Assembly (NCBI RefSeq): GCF_900100315.1
Contig: NZ_FNFF01000009.1
Span: forward strand, 248,001-312,000
Source: Streptomyces indicus
GTDB taxonomy: Bacteria > Actinomycetota > Actinomycetes > Streptomycetales > Streptomycetaceae
Direction of reading: 5' to 3'
Length of the DNA: 64,000 nucleotides
This document shows positions 8,522 through 16,494 of the stretch, one piece after another. The notes below the pieces were generated by a model. That model saw only the letters and a list, made by a program, of their open reading frames with translations, did no database searches and was not told the DNA's origin. How positions within the stretch are numbered: position 1 is the first letter of the stretch; each line of letters starts with the position of its first letter. Made by a program: the position numbers and the translations under genes.

Positions 8522-9760
8522 TCAGTCCTTCGTGAACTTCACCGCCGCCGCATTCGGCAGCGGCTGATGGTGTGCAGGTGCGGTCGTACTGCTACCTAGA
8601 GTACGTGCCTGGGCCGCGGCTGGTTCCCGCCGGGCCTTTTGTACGGGGATGGGCTCGGGCTCCGGGCGCGGCGCCCCGAACACCATGCGCCGGAAGTCCG
8701 CACGCGCCTGACGTGCGCTTTCCCGCGCCGCCGTGAGGGCTTTGCGCGCACTGCGGCCGGCTTCGCGCACCGCCTGCCCCACGGGCCTGAGCACCGCGTC
8801 CCGTACGAAATGGCCGACCGGCGTCAGGACGGTCCGGTACGCCCAGCGCACGGGCTCCACGAAGATCCAGCGCAGCAGGGTGCCGAGGGCGCGTCCGACG
8901 GTCCGCGAGATCCGTCCGGCGATCCGCCAGGCGTGCCCGAGCGCGTCCCCGATCTCGCGCCCGACGACCGCGAGCGCCTTGCCGACGGGCACGAGCACCC
9001 ACCGCCACAGGGCGACGAGCGGCACGACGAAGATCCACCTCAGGAGCGTGACGAGCCCGCGCCCGACGGGCGTGAGCACGTACGCGTACAACCACACGGC
9101 CGGCACGACGAACAACACCCGCCCAAGCCAGGCGAGCCCGGCGACCGAGACGGCCCCGAGCCAAAGGAGCCCTCGGCCGACGGGCGCGAGCACGTACTGC
9201 CACAACGCCACCCACGGCCACACGAACAACGCCTTGCCGACCCACCCGAGCCCGACCCCGGCCATCCGCCCCAACCAGGCCAGGCCATGCCCGAGGGGCG
9301 TAAGGACATACGCGTACAACCAAACGGCAGGCACCACGAACAGCACCCGCCCCAGCCAGCCGATCCCGACGCCCACCGGCGCGAGCACGTACCGCCACAA
9401 CGCCACCCACGGCCACACGAACAACGCCTTGCCGACCCACCCGAGCCCGACCCCGGCCATCCGCCCGAGCCACAACAGCCCATGCCCGACGGGGACAAGC
9501 ACCTGCTCCCACAGGAACACGGCAGGCACCACGAACAGCACCCGCCCCAGCCAGGCCAGCCCTCTGCCCAGGGGCAGCAGCAGAGTCCGCTGCACGAACT
9601 TCCCGCCCACGACCAGCGCGTCCCACACCATGCGCACCGGCACGACGAGCACGAGCACGACGATCCGTACGGGAATGCGCACCGCGGCCGCTATACACCC
9701 CTCGGGCTCACGCGCCGGGGGCGGCGCCGGGGACGCCTGGGGTGCCTTCTCGAGGTCCAT
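8522..9760 (-). CDS. Repeat-built multispanning membrane protein, function unknown
   Basis: This 412-aa protein is not recognised as any named family. After a short Pro-rich N-terminus, residues about 30-330 are made of hydrophobic segments punctuated by a VLxPxG motif, near residues 87, 125, 152, 189, 227, 254, 311 and 324. Spacings alternate between about 27 and 38 residues, so a roughly 65-residue super-repeat can be seen: GRVLFVVPAVWLYAY, then GKALFVWPWVALW. At the DNA level the repeat copies around 9190-9290 and 9385-9475 are almost identical, which indicates recent duplication or gene conversion. The C-terminal 80 residues are basic and Pro/Ala-rich, probably cytoplasmic. The gene is directly upstream of the TIGR03936 gene, with a 5-nt gap if that gene starts at CTG, so the two are likely co-transcribed. 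Confidence 0.75.
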   Translation of the reverse strand: MDLEKAPQASPAPPPAREPEGCIAAAVRIPVRIVVLVLVVPVRMVWDALVVGGKFVQRTLLLPLGRGLAWLGRVLFVVPAVFLWEQVLVPVGHGLLWLGRMAGVGLGWVGKALFVWPWVALWRYVLAPVGVGIGWLGRVLFVVPAVWLYAYVLTPLGHGLAWLGRMAGVGLGWVGKALFVWPWVALWQYVLAPVGRGLLWLGAVSVAGLAWLGRVLFVVPAVWLYAYVLTPVGRGLVTLLRWIFVVPLVALWRWVLVPVGKALAVVGREIGDALGHAWRIAGRISRTVGRALGTLLRWIFVEPVRWAYRTVLTPVGHFVRDAVLRPVGQAVREAGRSARKALTAARESARQARADFRRMVFGAPRPEPEPIPVQKARREPAAAQARTLGSSTTAPAHHQPLPNAAAVKFTKD

Positions 9761-9775
9761 GCCTGTCAGGACGCT

Positions 9776-10327
9776 TCAGGAGGCGTCTCGGATGCGCGGT
9801 TGTGTTGCGACCCAGTAACGCAGCTTGCCGTCGCGCTCGTCCTCGAGGACCCCGCCGTTCGCCTCGATCACTTTCCGGGAGCCGGTGTTGTCGTGGTCGC
9901 AGGTCACGAGGACGCGGTCCAGCCCGAGACGGTGGGCGTGCGGCAGCACGGCGCGCAGCATCGCCGTGGCGTGCCCCTGCCTGCGTGCGGAGGGGCGGAC
10001 GCGGTAGCCGATGTGGCCGCCGTAGGCGAGGAGTTGGGAGGTGAGGCGGTGACGCAGTTGGATGCGGCCGAGGTAGGTGTCACCGGCCACGAACCAGTAC
10101 CAGGTGGCCGGCACGAATCCGGCAGGACGGCGGCCTTCCTCCAGGGCCTCCTCGCGCACGTCGTTCACGTAGCGTGCGAAGCCTTCGGGCGTGTGCCAGT
10201 CGGCGCCGTACACGGGCAGTTCGCGGTCGAGCGCCCCGGTCAGGTCGCCCGCCGCGATGTCCTCCTCCTGCGCGGCGACGAAGGACGCGCGCACGCGTAC
10301 ATCAGGCAGGATCAACCCCGGCCTCAC
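9776..10327 (-). CDS. GNAT family N-acetyltransferase
   Basis: The 183-aa protein carries the GNAT core: GHIGYRVRPSARRQGHATAML is the beta4-acetyl-CoA pyrophosphate loop (R-R-Q-G-H-A form of the Q/RxxGxG/A motif), followed by the VLVTCDHDNTGSRKVIEANGG strand-helix. It resembles acetyltransferases of predicted small-molecule or aminoglycoside-type substrates; the substrate cannot be deduced. The GTG at 10327 is chosen because GGGGAGG lies 9 nt upstream; an ATG at 10390 would add 21 residues without such a site. It precedes the repeat membrane protein by 15 nt and is probably in its operon. Confidence 0.85.
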   Translation of the reverse strand: MRPGLILPDVRVRASFVAAQEEDIAAGDLTGALDRELPVYGADWHTPEGFARYVNDVREEALEEGRRPAGFVPATWYWFVAGDTYLGRIQLRHRLTSQLLAYGGHIGYRVRPSARRQGHATAMLRAVLPHAHRLGLDRVLVTCDHDNTGSRKVIEANGGVLEDERDGKLRYWVATQPRIRDAS

Positions 10328-10477
10328 CGCACCACCCTCCCCCGCACCACCACCCGCCGCGGACACCTCAGCACCCCCGGAAAGGGCCATGGCCCGCAGC
10401 ATGCCGGTCCGTGCGAGCCCGCACAAGATCCTCGAGTGGGCCGGCCCCGGCCGCACTGCCCGCCGGGCCCCGCGTCG

Positions 10478-12532
10478 TCACTCCACTTCGATGCCGTAAT
10501 CCTGGAGGAGCTGTTCCAGCCCTCCGGTGTAGCCCTTTCCTCCGAGGACGAAATCCCAGTCCCCGCTTGCACGGTGCCGGAATGAGCCGAGCACCAGTGC
10601 CGTCTCCCCCGCACGGCCGTCGGAGACTTCGAGCCGCCCGAGTTCCGCCATTGACGGGGCGAGGAGCCGGATGCACGCATCGGTGAACGCGGCGAGATCC
10701 GCCTCCGGATTCACCTCCGGGTCCACGGCTGCCACCAGGACGAGTCGGTCGGCATGCGTCGGCAACTCGTCGAAGGCAACGCGAATGGCTGCCTTGTCGG
10801 GCGGCGAAGCCTGCACGGCCCGCACCGAGCCGTCAGGTGTCTGCGCGTTGTTGAAGAAGACGAAGTGCTCCTCGCTGAGGACCTGGTTGCCGCGGCAGAC
10901 GAGCGCGCAGACATCCAGCGCGACGTTGCCGGACCAGGTCATACCCAGCACGTTGTAATCGTCCGTCGCGGAGTCCGGCTGCGCCGGTGGGGCCGGGTCC
11001 GGCACCGCACCCTCGCCGAGGCGCCCGCGCAGTCCGTGCCGGTGGAGCAGATCGACGAGCTCGCCACCCGCGATGAGCTCCAGCGGCTTGCCGCGGGCGA
11101 AGGTGTGGGAGCCCGGACCGAACCCCGAAGTCGTGACCAGCACACCCTTGTTGGCGCCGGCATCCTGCACGGTTCCGTACAGGTCACGCACCGCAGTCGG
11201 CGGCACGGTGTTGCGATAGCGCTTCACCTGGACGACGATCTTGCCGCCCCGGATGGGCGTCGGGTCCAGCGCGTCGACGTCCACCCCGCCGTCGTTCGAG
11301 CGTTGCGTGGTCACCGCCTGCATGCCCATCGCACGGAACAGATCGGCGACGAGGGACTCGAAGGCGATCGGGTCCATCTCGTGAAGATCCGGTTCGTCCC
11401 CGTCACCGCCGTGCGTGACGATCCGGTTCCCGACCTCCTGGGGTTGCCGGCTCGGCCGTACCGGCGTCAACTGGTCCGGCTTCGTCGCGAGCTGCCCCCG
11501 TAACGCGCCCGTGAGGCAACTCGTGGGATCGACCTGCTCCAGGTGAAGGTCGGCGAACGCCGCCCGCTGAGCCATGACAGTGGCCAGGAAGATATGGGTC
11601 TGCCTGCCTGTGGCAGGGTCGGGCGCGTCCACGAAGCCGTTGAGCGCCACCGAGTCGAGGGTGCCGTACTCGTCCGCCGTGAAGAGCTGGCGCAGAACCA
11701 GCAGCACGCTCTGCGCGAGTACTTCCCGGTACAGCGCCCGCCGTTGCGTCACGGGGCGCGCTGTCTCCTTGTCCTGGTTCTGGGACGGCACGAAGCGCAC
11801 CGACTTCGCTTCCGGGACCACGTCGTACCCGGGCAGCTCCCAGTCCAGCACCAACTGACGTGCGGCCGGGTCGAAGGCTGCCGTGACCTGGCGGGGAAAG
11901 CCTTCGGGCCAGGCAGCCGAGGAGTAGAGCGCCGCCGAGAAGTACTCGACCACCGCCTCGGGGTCCCCACGCCTGACCGCCGCGGTCGCCTCGTCGATAC
12001 CGGCGTTGTGCCGTCGCACCTCGGCGCGCTGGGCCTCGGCCCTTTGCTCGTGATCCCGTTGGGCGGCGGCTAATCGCTGCAGGCGCTGCGCCTCAGCAGT
12101 CTGCGCTGCCTGCCAGTCGTGCTCGAAGCGGGCCCGCGCTTCCGCCTGGGCCTGGGCACGCCGGCTGGCGGTCCAACCCCCTTGTGCCTGGTACTGGTTC
12201 GGATCCGGCATGCGCACCGGCCAGGCGAGCGGCCCCGGATCGAAGGGCGCAGCCTCTTCCGCACGCCTCAATGACGCGGCACGGAACGCGGGCGCCTGGC
12301 ATCCGGCGGTGAGCAGCCCCTGCAGGGTGGCCACCTGCTCGTCCAGCTCCGCCGTCCGCTGCCTGGCTTCCGCCTGCCGGTACTCCCGGTACTCCTGATC
12401 CGCGCGCCGCTGAAGATTGCGCGCCTGCCGCGCTTCCTCCCGCCGCTGCCGTTGTTCGGCCTCGATCTGGCGCTGGTACTGACGCTGCGCCTCGGCCCAC
12501 GAATTGACGAAACCAGCAGAGCGACGGCTCAT
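10478..12532 (-). CDS. Mrr-type restriction endonuclease-like / TerD domain fusion protein
   Basis: A 684-aa protein with three parts. Residues about 10-180 are Gln/Arg/Ala/Glu-rich and predicted coiled coil. A middle region (about 190-350) is unassigned. Residues about 385-505 match the Mrr_cat PD-(D/E)xK fold: MDPIAFESLVADLFRAMG, NDGGVDVDA and VVQVKRY supply the expected Glu392, Asp414/418 and Gln435-Val-Lys437. Residues about 523-684 are a TerD/vWA-like stress domain (LGMTWSGNVALDVCALVC, FVFFNNAQTPDGSV, GSFRH). The ATG at 12532 has GGGAGG 9 nt upstream. TerD domains bind calcium in tellurite/stress systems, and Mrr domains cut modified DNA. The fusion suggests a DNA-targeting stress or defence role, which is inference. 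It is followed in the same direction by the GNAT gene. Confidence 0.85.
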   Translation of the reverse strand: MSRRSAGFVNSWAEAQRQYQRQIEAEQRQRREEARQARNLQRRADQEYREYRQAEARQRTAELDEQVATLQGLLTAGCQAPAFRAASLRRAEEAAPFDPGPLAWPVRMPDPNQYQAQGGWTASRRAQAQAEARARFEHDWQAAQTAEAQRLQRLAAAQRDHEQRAEAQRAEVRRHNAGIDEATAAVRRGDPEAVVEYFSAALYSSAAWPEGFPRQVTAAFDPAARQLVLDWELPGYDVVPEAKSVRFVPSQNQDKETARPVTQRRALYREVLAQSVLLVLRQLFTADEYGTLDSVALNGFVDAPDPATGRQTHIFLATVMAQRAAFADLHLEQVDPTSCLTGALRGQLATKPDQLTPVRPSRQPQEVGNRIVTHGGDGDEPDLHEMDPIAFESLVADLFRAMGMQAVTTQRSNDGGVDVDALDPTPIRGGKIVVQVKRYRNTVPPTAVRDLYGTVQDAGANKGVLVTTSGFGPGSHTFARGKPLELIAGGELVDLLHRHGLRGRLGEGAVPDPAPPAQPDSATDDYNVLGMTWSGNVALDVCALVCRGNQVLSEEHFVFFNNAQTPDGSVRAVQASPPDKAAIRVAFDELPTHADRLVLVAAVDPEVNPEADLAAFTDACIRLLAPSMAELGRLEVSDGRAGETALVLGSFRHRASGDWDFVLGGKGYTGGLEQLLQDYGIEVE

Positions 12533-12665
12533 GCGCTCAGCCCTCCCCAGGATGTCGGCAGCGCCGACCCGCATCTGGTTGTCCCCACAACCAGTCGTGA
12601 CAAGCCGACTTTATCCAGGAATTGGCAGCCGGGATATCCACATGGCAAGGGCGGTCCCGATAGTG

Positions 12666-12696
12666 CAGAACCCCCTCCGAATCGGAGGGGGTTCTG
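12666..12696 (-). terminator. Perfect 14-bp hairpin between the radical SAM gene and the Mrr-TerD gene
   Basis: The arms 12666-12679 and 12683-12696 (CAGAACCCCCTCCG and its complement) enclose a 3-nt AAT loop. It lies 32 nt after the radical SAM stop and 134 nt before the Mrr-TerD start, so it ends the upstream transcript and separates the two genes. Confidence 0.85.
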
Positions 12697-12727
12697 TGGA
12701 AGAGCAGACGAGAAGGTGCCGGCGGCC

Positions 12728-14689
12728 TCAGTGGCTGTGCCCGCTCACCGCCGGTGTCGGGCCGGCGTTCTTGACCGTCAGCGGGAGCAGCTTCTTGCCC
12801 GTGGGGCCGATCTGGATGTGGGTGTCCATCTGCGGGCAGACGCCGCAGTCGAAGCACGGGGTCCAGCGGCAGTCCTCGACCTCGGTCTCGTCGAGGGCGT
12901 CCTGCCAGTCCTCCCAGAGCCAGTCCTTGTCGAGGCCCGAGTCCAGGTGGTCCCAGGGCAGGACCTCCTCGTAGGTGCGCTCGCGGGTCGTGTACCAGTC
13001 GACGTCCACGCCGTACGGCTCAAGTGCCTTGTCCGCGCAGGCCATCCAGCGGTCGTACGAGAAGTGCTCGCGCCAGCCGTCGAAGCGGCCGCCGTCCTCG
13101 TAGACCGCGCGGATCACGTCGCCGATACGGCGGTCGCCGCGGGACAGGAGGCCTTCCACGATGCCCGGCTTGCCGTCGTGGTAGCGGAAGCCGATGGAGC
13201 GGCCGTACTTCTTGTCGCCGCGGATCTTGTCGCGGAGCTTCTCCAGGCGGGCGTCCGTCTCCTCGGCGGAGAGCTGCGGGGCCCACTGGAACGGCGTGTG
13301 CGGCTTGGGGACGAAGCCGCCGATCGAGACCGTGGCCCGGATGTCGTTCTTGCCCGAGACCTCACGGCCCTTGGCAATCACGGCGGTGGCCATGTCGGCG
13401 ATCTGCAGGACGTCCTCGTCCGTCTCCGTCGGCAGGCCGCACATGAAGTAGAGCTTCACCTGGCGCCAGCCGTTGCCGTAGGCCGTCGCGACCGTACGGA
13501 TCAGGTCCTCTTCCGAGACCATCTTGTTGATGACCTTGCGCATGCGCTCGGAGCCGCCCTCGGGGGCGAAGGTCAGACCCGAGCGGCGGCCGTTGCGGGT
13601 CAGCTCATTGGCCAGGTCCACGTTGAAGGCGTCCACGCGGGTCGAGGGCAGGGACAAGCCGATCTTGTCCTCCTCGTAGCGGTCCGCGAGGCCCTTGGCG
13701 ATGTCGCCGATCTCCGAGTGGTCCGCCGACGACAAGGACAGCAGGCCGACCTCTTCGAAGCCCGTCGCCTTCAGGCCCTTGTCCACCATCTCGCCGATGC
13801 CGGTGATGCTTCGCTCCCGTACGGGACGCGTGATCATGCCGGCCTGGCAGAAACGGCAGCCGCGGGTGCAGCCGCGGAAGATTTCGACGGACATGCGCTC
13901 GTGCACTGTCTCGGCGAGCGGGACGAGCGGCTGCTTGGGGTAGGGCCACTCGTCGAGGTCCATGACCGTGTGCTTCGAGACGCGCCACGGCACGCCCGAG
14001 CGGTTCGGCACGACGCGGCCGATGCGGCCGTCGGGCAGGTACTCCACGTCGTAGAAGGCGGGGATGTAGACGCTGCCCGTCTTGGCGAGGCGGAGCAGCA
14101 CCTCCTCGCGGCCGCCGGGACGGCCCTCGGCCTTCCACTGCTTGATGATCGCGGTCATGTCGAGGACGGCCTGCTCGCCGTCGCCGATGATCGCCGCGTC
14201 GATGAAGTCCGCGATCGGCTCGGGGTTGAAGGCCGCGTGGCCGCCCGCGAGGACGATCGGGTCCTCCAGGGTGCGGTCCTTCGACTCCAGCGGGATGCCC
14301 GCGAGGTCGAGGGCCGTGAGCATGTTGGTGTAGCCCAGCTCCGTGGAGAAGGACAGGCCGAACACGTCGAAGGCCTTCACGGGGCGGTGCGAGTCCACCG
14401 TGAACTGCGGGACCTGGTGCTCGCGCATCAGCGCTTCCAGGTCCGGCCACACGCTGTAGGTGCGCTCGGCGAGCACACCCTCGCGCTCGTTGAGGACCTC
14501 GTAGAGGATCATGACGCCCTGGTTGGGCAGGCCGACCTCGTACGCGTCCGGGTACATGAGCGCCCAGCGGACGTCGCACTCGTCCCACGGCTTGACGGTG
14601 GAGTTCAGCTCGCCACCCACGTACTGGATCGGCTTCTGCACGTGCGGGAGCAGGGCCTCAAGCTGTGGGAAGACCGACTCGACAGACAT
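12728..14689 (-). CDS. TIGR03960 family B12-binding/radical SAM protein
   Basis: The 653-aa protein has an N-terminal Rossmann/B12-binding-like region (about 1-200, RWALMYPDAYEVGLPNQGV and GLSFSTELGYTNMLTALDLAGIP). The radical SAM core follows, with the cluster motif RGCTRGCRFCQAG (CxxxCxxC) near residue 285. A C-terminal Cys-rich stretch CFDCGVCPQMDTH is present. This matches the TIGR03960 family, which normally pairs with TIGR03936 (here at 7704-8474). The reaction is unknown. ATG 14689 (MSVESVFPQLE) is the family-typical start, though its ribosome-binding site is weak and the frame stays open far upstream without coding character. Confidence 0.9.
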   Translation of the reverse strand: MSVESVFPQLEALLPHVQKPIQYVGGELNSTVKPWDECDVRWALMYPDAYEVGLPNQGVMILYEVLNEREGVLAERTYSVWPDLEALMREHQVPQFTVDSHRPVKAFDVFGLSFSTELGYTNMLTALDLAGIPLESKDRTLEDPIVLAGGHAAFNPEPIADFIDAAIIGDGEQAVLDMTAIIKQWKAEGRPGGREEVLLRLAKTGSVYIPAFYDVEYLPDGRIGRVVPNRSGVPWRVSKHTVMDLDEWPYPKQPLVPLAETVHERMSVEIFRGCTRGCRFCQAGMITRPVRERSITGIGEMVDKGLKATGFEEVGLLSLSSADHSEIGDIAKGLADRYEEDKIGLSLPSTRVDAFNVDLANELTRNGRRSGLTFAPEGGSERMRKVINKMVSEEDLIRTVATAYGNGWRQVKLYFMCGLPTETDEDVLQIADMATAVIAKGREVSGKNDIRATVSIGGFVPKPHTPFQWAPQLSAEETDARLEKLRDKIRGDKKYGRSIGFRYHDGKPGIVEGLLSRGDRRIGDVIRAVYEDGGRFDGWREHFSYDRWMACADKALEPYGVDVDWYTTRERTYEEVLPWDHLDSGLDKDWLWEDWQDALDETEVEDCRWTPCFDCGVCPQMDTHIQIGPTGKKLLPLTVKNAGPTPAVSGHSH

Positions 14690-14766
14690 CTCGGGACTTT
14701 CGGTGAGCTGGCAGGGGTGACCCTCTAGCTTAACGGCCCGATGACCAAGCTCCCGAACCGCGCAGG

Positions 14767-16371
14767 TCAGCCGCCCAAAGCCGCCCCCTCCGCCTCCGCC
14801 CGCGCCGCGGCCGCCTGCCGGTGGGCGGCCCGCTCCAGCGCCGCCGCACGCAGCAGCCGCTCCGCCCGTTCCGTCAGGTCCGGCATCGCGGGATCCCAGG
14901 CCTCCGGCAGCGCCGCCTCCGCGATGGCCGCCCGCTGCTCCTCGCGCCCGTACAGGAGCCCGTACGTGAAGGAGCTCTCGCCCGCCGCCTGCGCCTGGCC
15001 GGCGATCTCGCGCAGCGCGATGCGGGTCATCACGCTGTCCTGGTGGTCGCCGAGCAGCCCTTGCAGCATCTTCATGTGCCGCATCTCCTCGGCGGCCGCC
15101 GCGCCGAGCGCGGGCCGGGCCGCCTCGGCCGCGTACCGGGTGCGCTTGGCCTTCTTGCGGGCCTCGTGCAGCGCCAGGTCGCGGTCCTCGCCCGGCGCCG
15201 CCTCCAGGGCCTGCCCGATCAGCCGCCCGAGCTTTGCGCGGTCGCGCGCCACCACCTTCTCGAGCACCTGCGCGGGCTCCTTGGCGGCGGCCGCCTTCAG
15301 CGGCGGGTCGGCGAGCAGCGCGTCGAGGGTGTCGAGCAGCGCGAGGTAGCGCCTGCCGTCCAGGACGGCGATCACATGCCGGCGCGAGCCGCTGCGCCGG
15401 GCCGCCGACCAGGTGCGCAGCCGGGTGCGCACGGGCCCGACGACGAGCTGCCGCGGCAGCTCCGCGACGGCACTCTGGATCCGCTCGGTGAGCACCTCGC
15501 GATCTCTGTCGAGCCCCAACTCCCCGGCCAGCCACTTGAGTTCCGCACCGATCGGGTCGGTGACGGCACGGTCGAGCACCTTCGCGTACGAACGGAAGGC
15601 GCTGCGCATGCGCCGGGTCGCCACCCGCATCTGGTGCACGGAGTCGGGCAGGTCCTGGCGTACGGCCGGGTCGAGCTCGACGAGGGCGTCGCGCTGGGCG
15701 CGGAGGTAGGAGAGGACGTGGTCGCCGGCGGTGACGGGCTTCGGGGTCCGTCCCTTCTTCGGCGTTACGGATCCGGTCTCGGCGAGCGCGCGGGCCAGCT
15801 TGGACGCGGACTTCGACGGCTGGACACCGGCTTTGCGCAGCCGCTTCTCGACCTTGTCGAGGAAGGCCGGGTCGACGCCGTCGGCGAGCTCGACCTCGAT
15901 CTCGGTCCAGCTGCTGGTGCCGCCGCCTTCGGTCAGCCGCTCCGCGTCCACGGTGTCGATGCTGACCTCGGCGAGCAGCGCGCCGTCCGCGTCCACGAGG
16001 TGGCGGACGTCGCGCGCGGAGCGCAGCCGTACGACCGGTATCAGCGGCAGGGCACGGATCCGGGAGCGGACCAGACCCGAGAGCGCGCGCGGGACGGTGG
16101 CGGAGAGCGGGGCCCGCACCTCGTCGCGGACCCCGGCGGCGACCGGCAGCTTCAGATGCCAGCCCGCGTCGTCCCCGCCGGTGCGGCGGCGCAGGGTGCG
16201 CGAGGCGGCCGCGAGCCGCAGGTCCGCGGTGTCGTAGTACGTGGCGTCGAGTTCGGTGACGCCCTTGTCGATGACGGACGAGACGCCCGCGACCTTGGAC
16301 AGCGAGGGCAGCTTGCCGCCCGGTGCAGAAGCCTCGTATTTCCGCTCGATCTCGCGCTTCGTCTCCGCCAT
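14767..16371 (-). CDS. CYTH and CHAD domain protein
   Basis: The 534 aa comprise an N-terminal CYTH domain (about 1-200) with the hallmark ExExK motif (EIERKYE, residues 7-13) and several conserved basic residues, and a C-terminal helical CHAD domain (about 220-515) with many conserved His/Arg positions (VHQMRVATRRMRSAFR, LHEARKKAKRTRYAAE). CYTH enzymes hydrolyse inorganic triphosphate or related polyphosphates. CHAD domains bind polyphosphate and target polyphosphate granules. A cytoplasmic role in polyphosphate metabolism is therefore likely. The gene stands 77 bp from the radical SAM gene and 123 bp from rodA in the same direction. Confidence 0.9.
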   Translation of the reverse strand: MAETKREIERKYEASAPGGKLPSLSKVAGVSSVIDKGVTELDATYYDTADLRLAAASRTLRRRTGGDDAGWHLKLPVAAGVRDEVRAPLSATVPRALSGLVRSRIRALPLIPVVRLRSARDVRHLVDADGALLAEVSIDTVDAERLTEGGGTSSWTEIEVELADGVDPAFLDKVEKRLRKAGVQPSKSASKLARALAETGSVTPKKGRTPKPVTAGDHVLSYLRAQRDALVELDPAVRQDLPDSVHQMRVATRRMRSAFRSYAKVLDRAVTDPIGAELKWLAGELGLDRDREVLTERIQSAVAELPRQLVVGPVRTRLRTWSAARRSGSRRHVIAVLDGRRYLALLDTLDALLADPPLKAAAAKEPAQVLEKVVARDRAKLGRLIGQALEAAPGEDRDLALHEARKKAKRTRYAAEAARPALGAAAAEEMRHMKMLQGLLGDHQDSVMTRIALREIAGQAQAAGESSFTYGLLYGREEQRAAIAEAALPEAWDPAMPDLTERAERLLRAAALERAAHRQAAAARAEAEGAALGG

Positions 16372-16494
16372 GGCCTGAATCTAGACGCGAATCGTTGCGC
16401 GAACCAGATGGTGGTGGCCGCCTCATGAACGGCGGATGGCCCGGGCGTGGAGGTTCTCCCCCGACGCCCGGGCCGTCCGATGTCCGTGGTGCCG

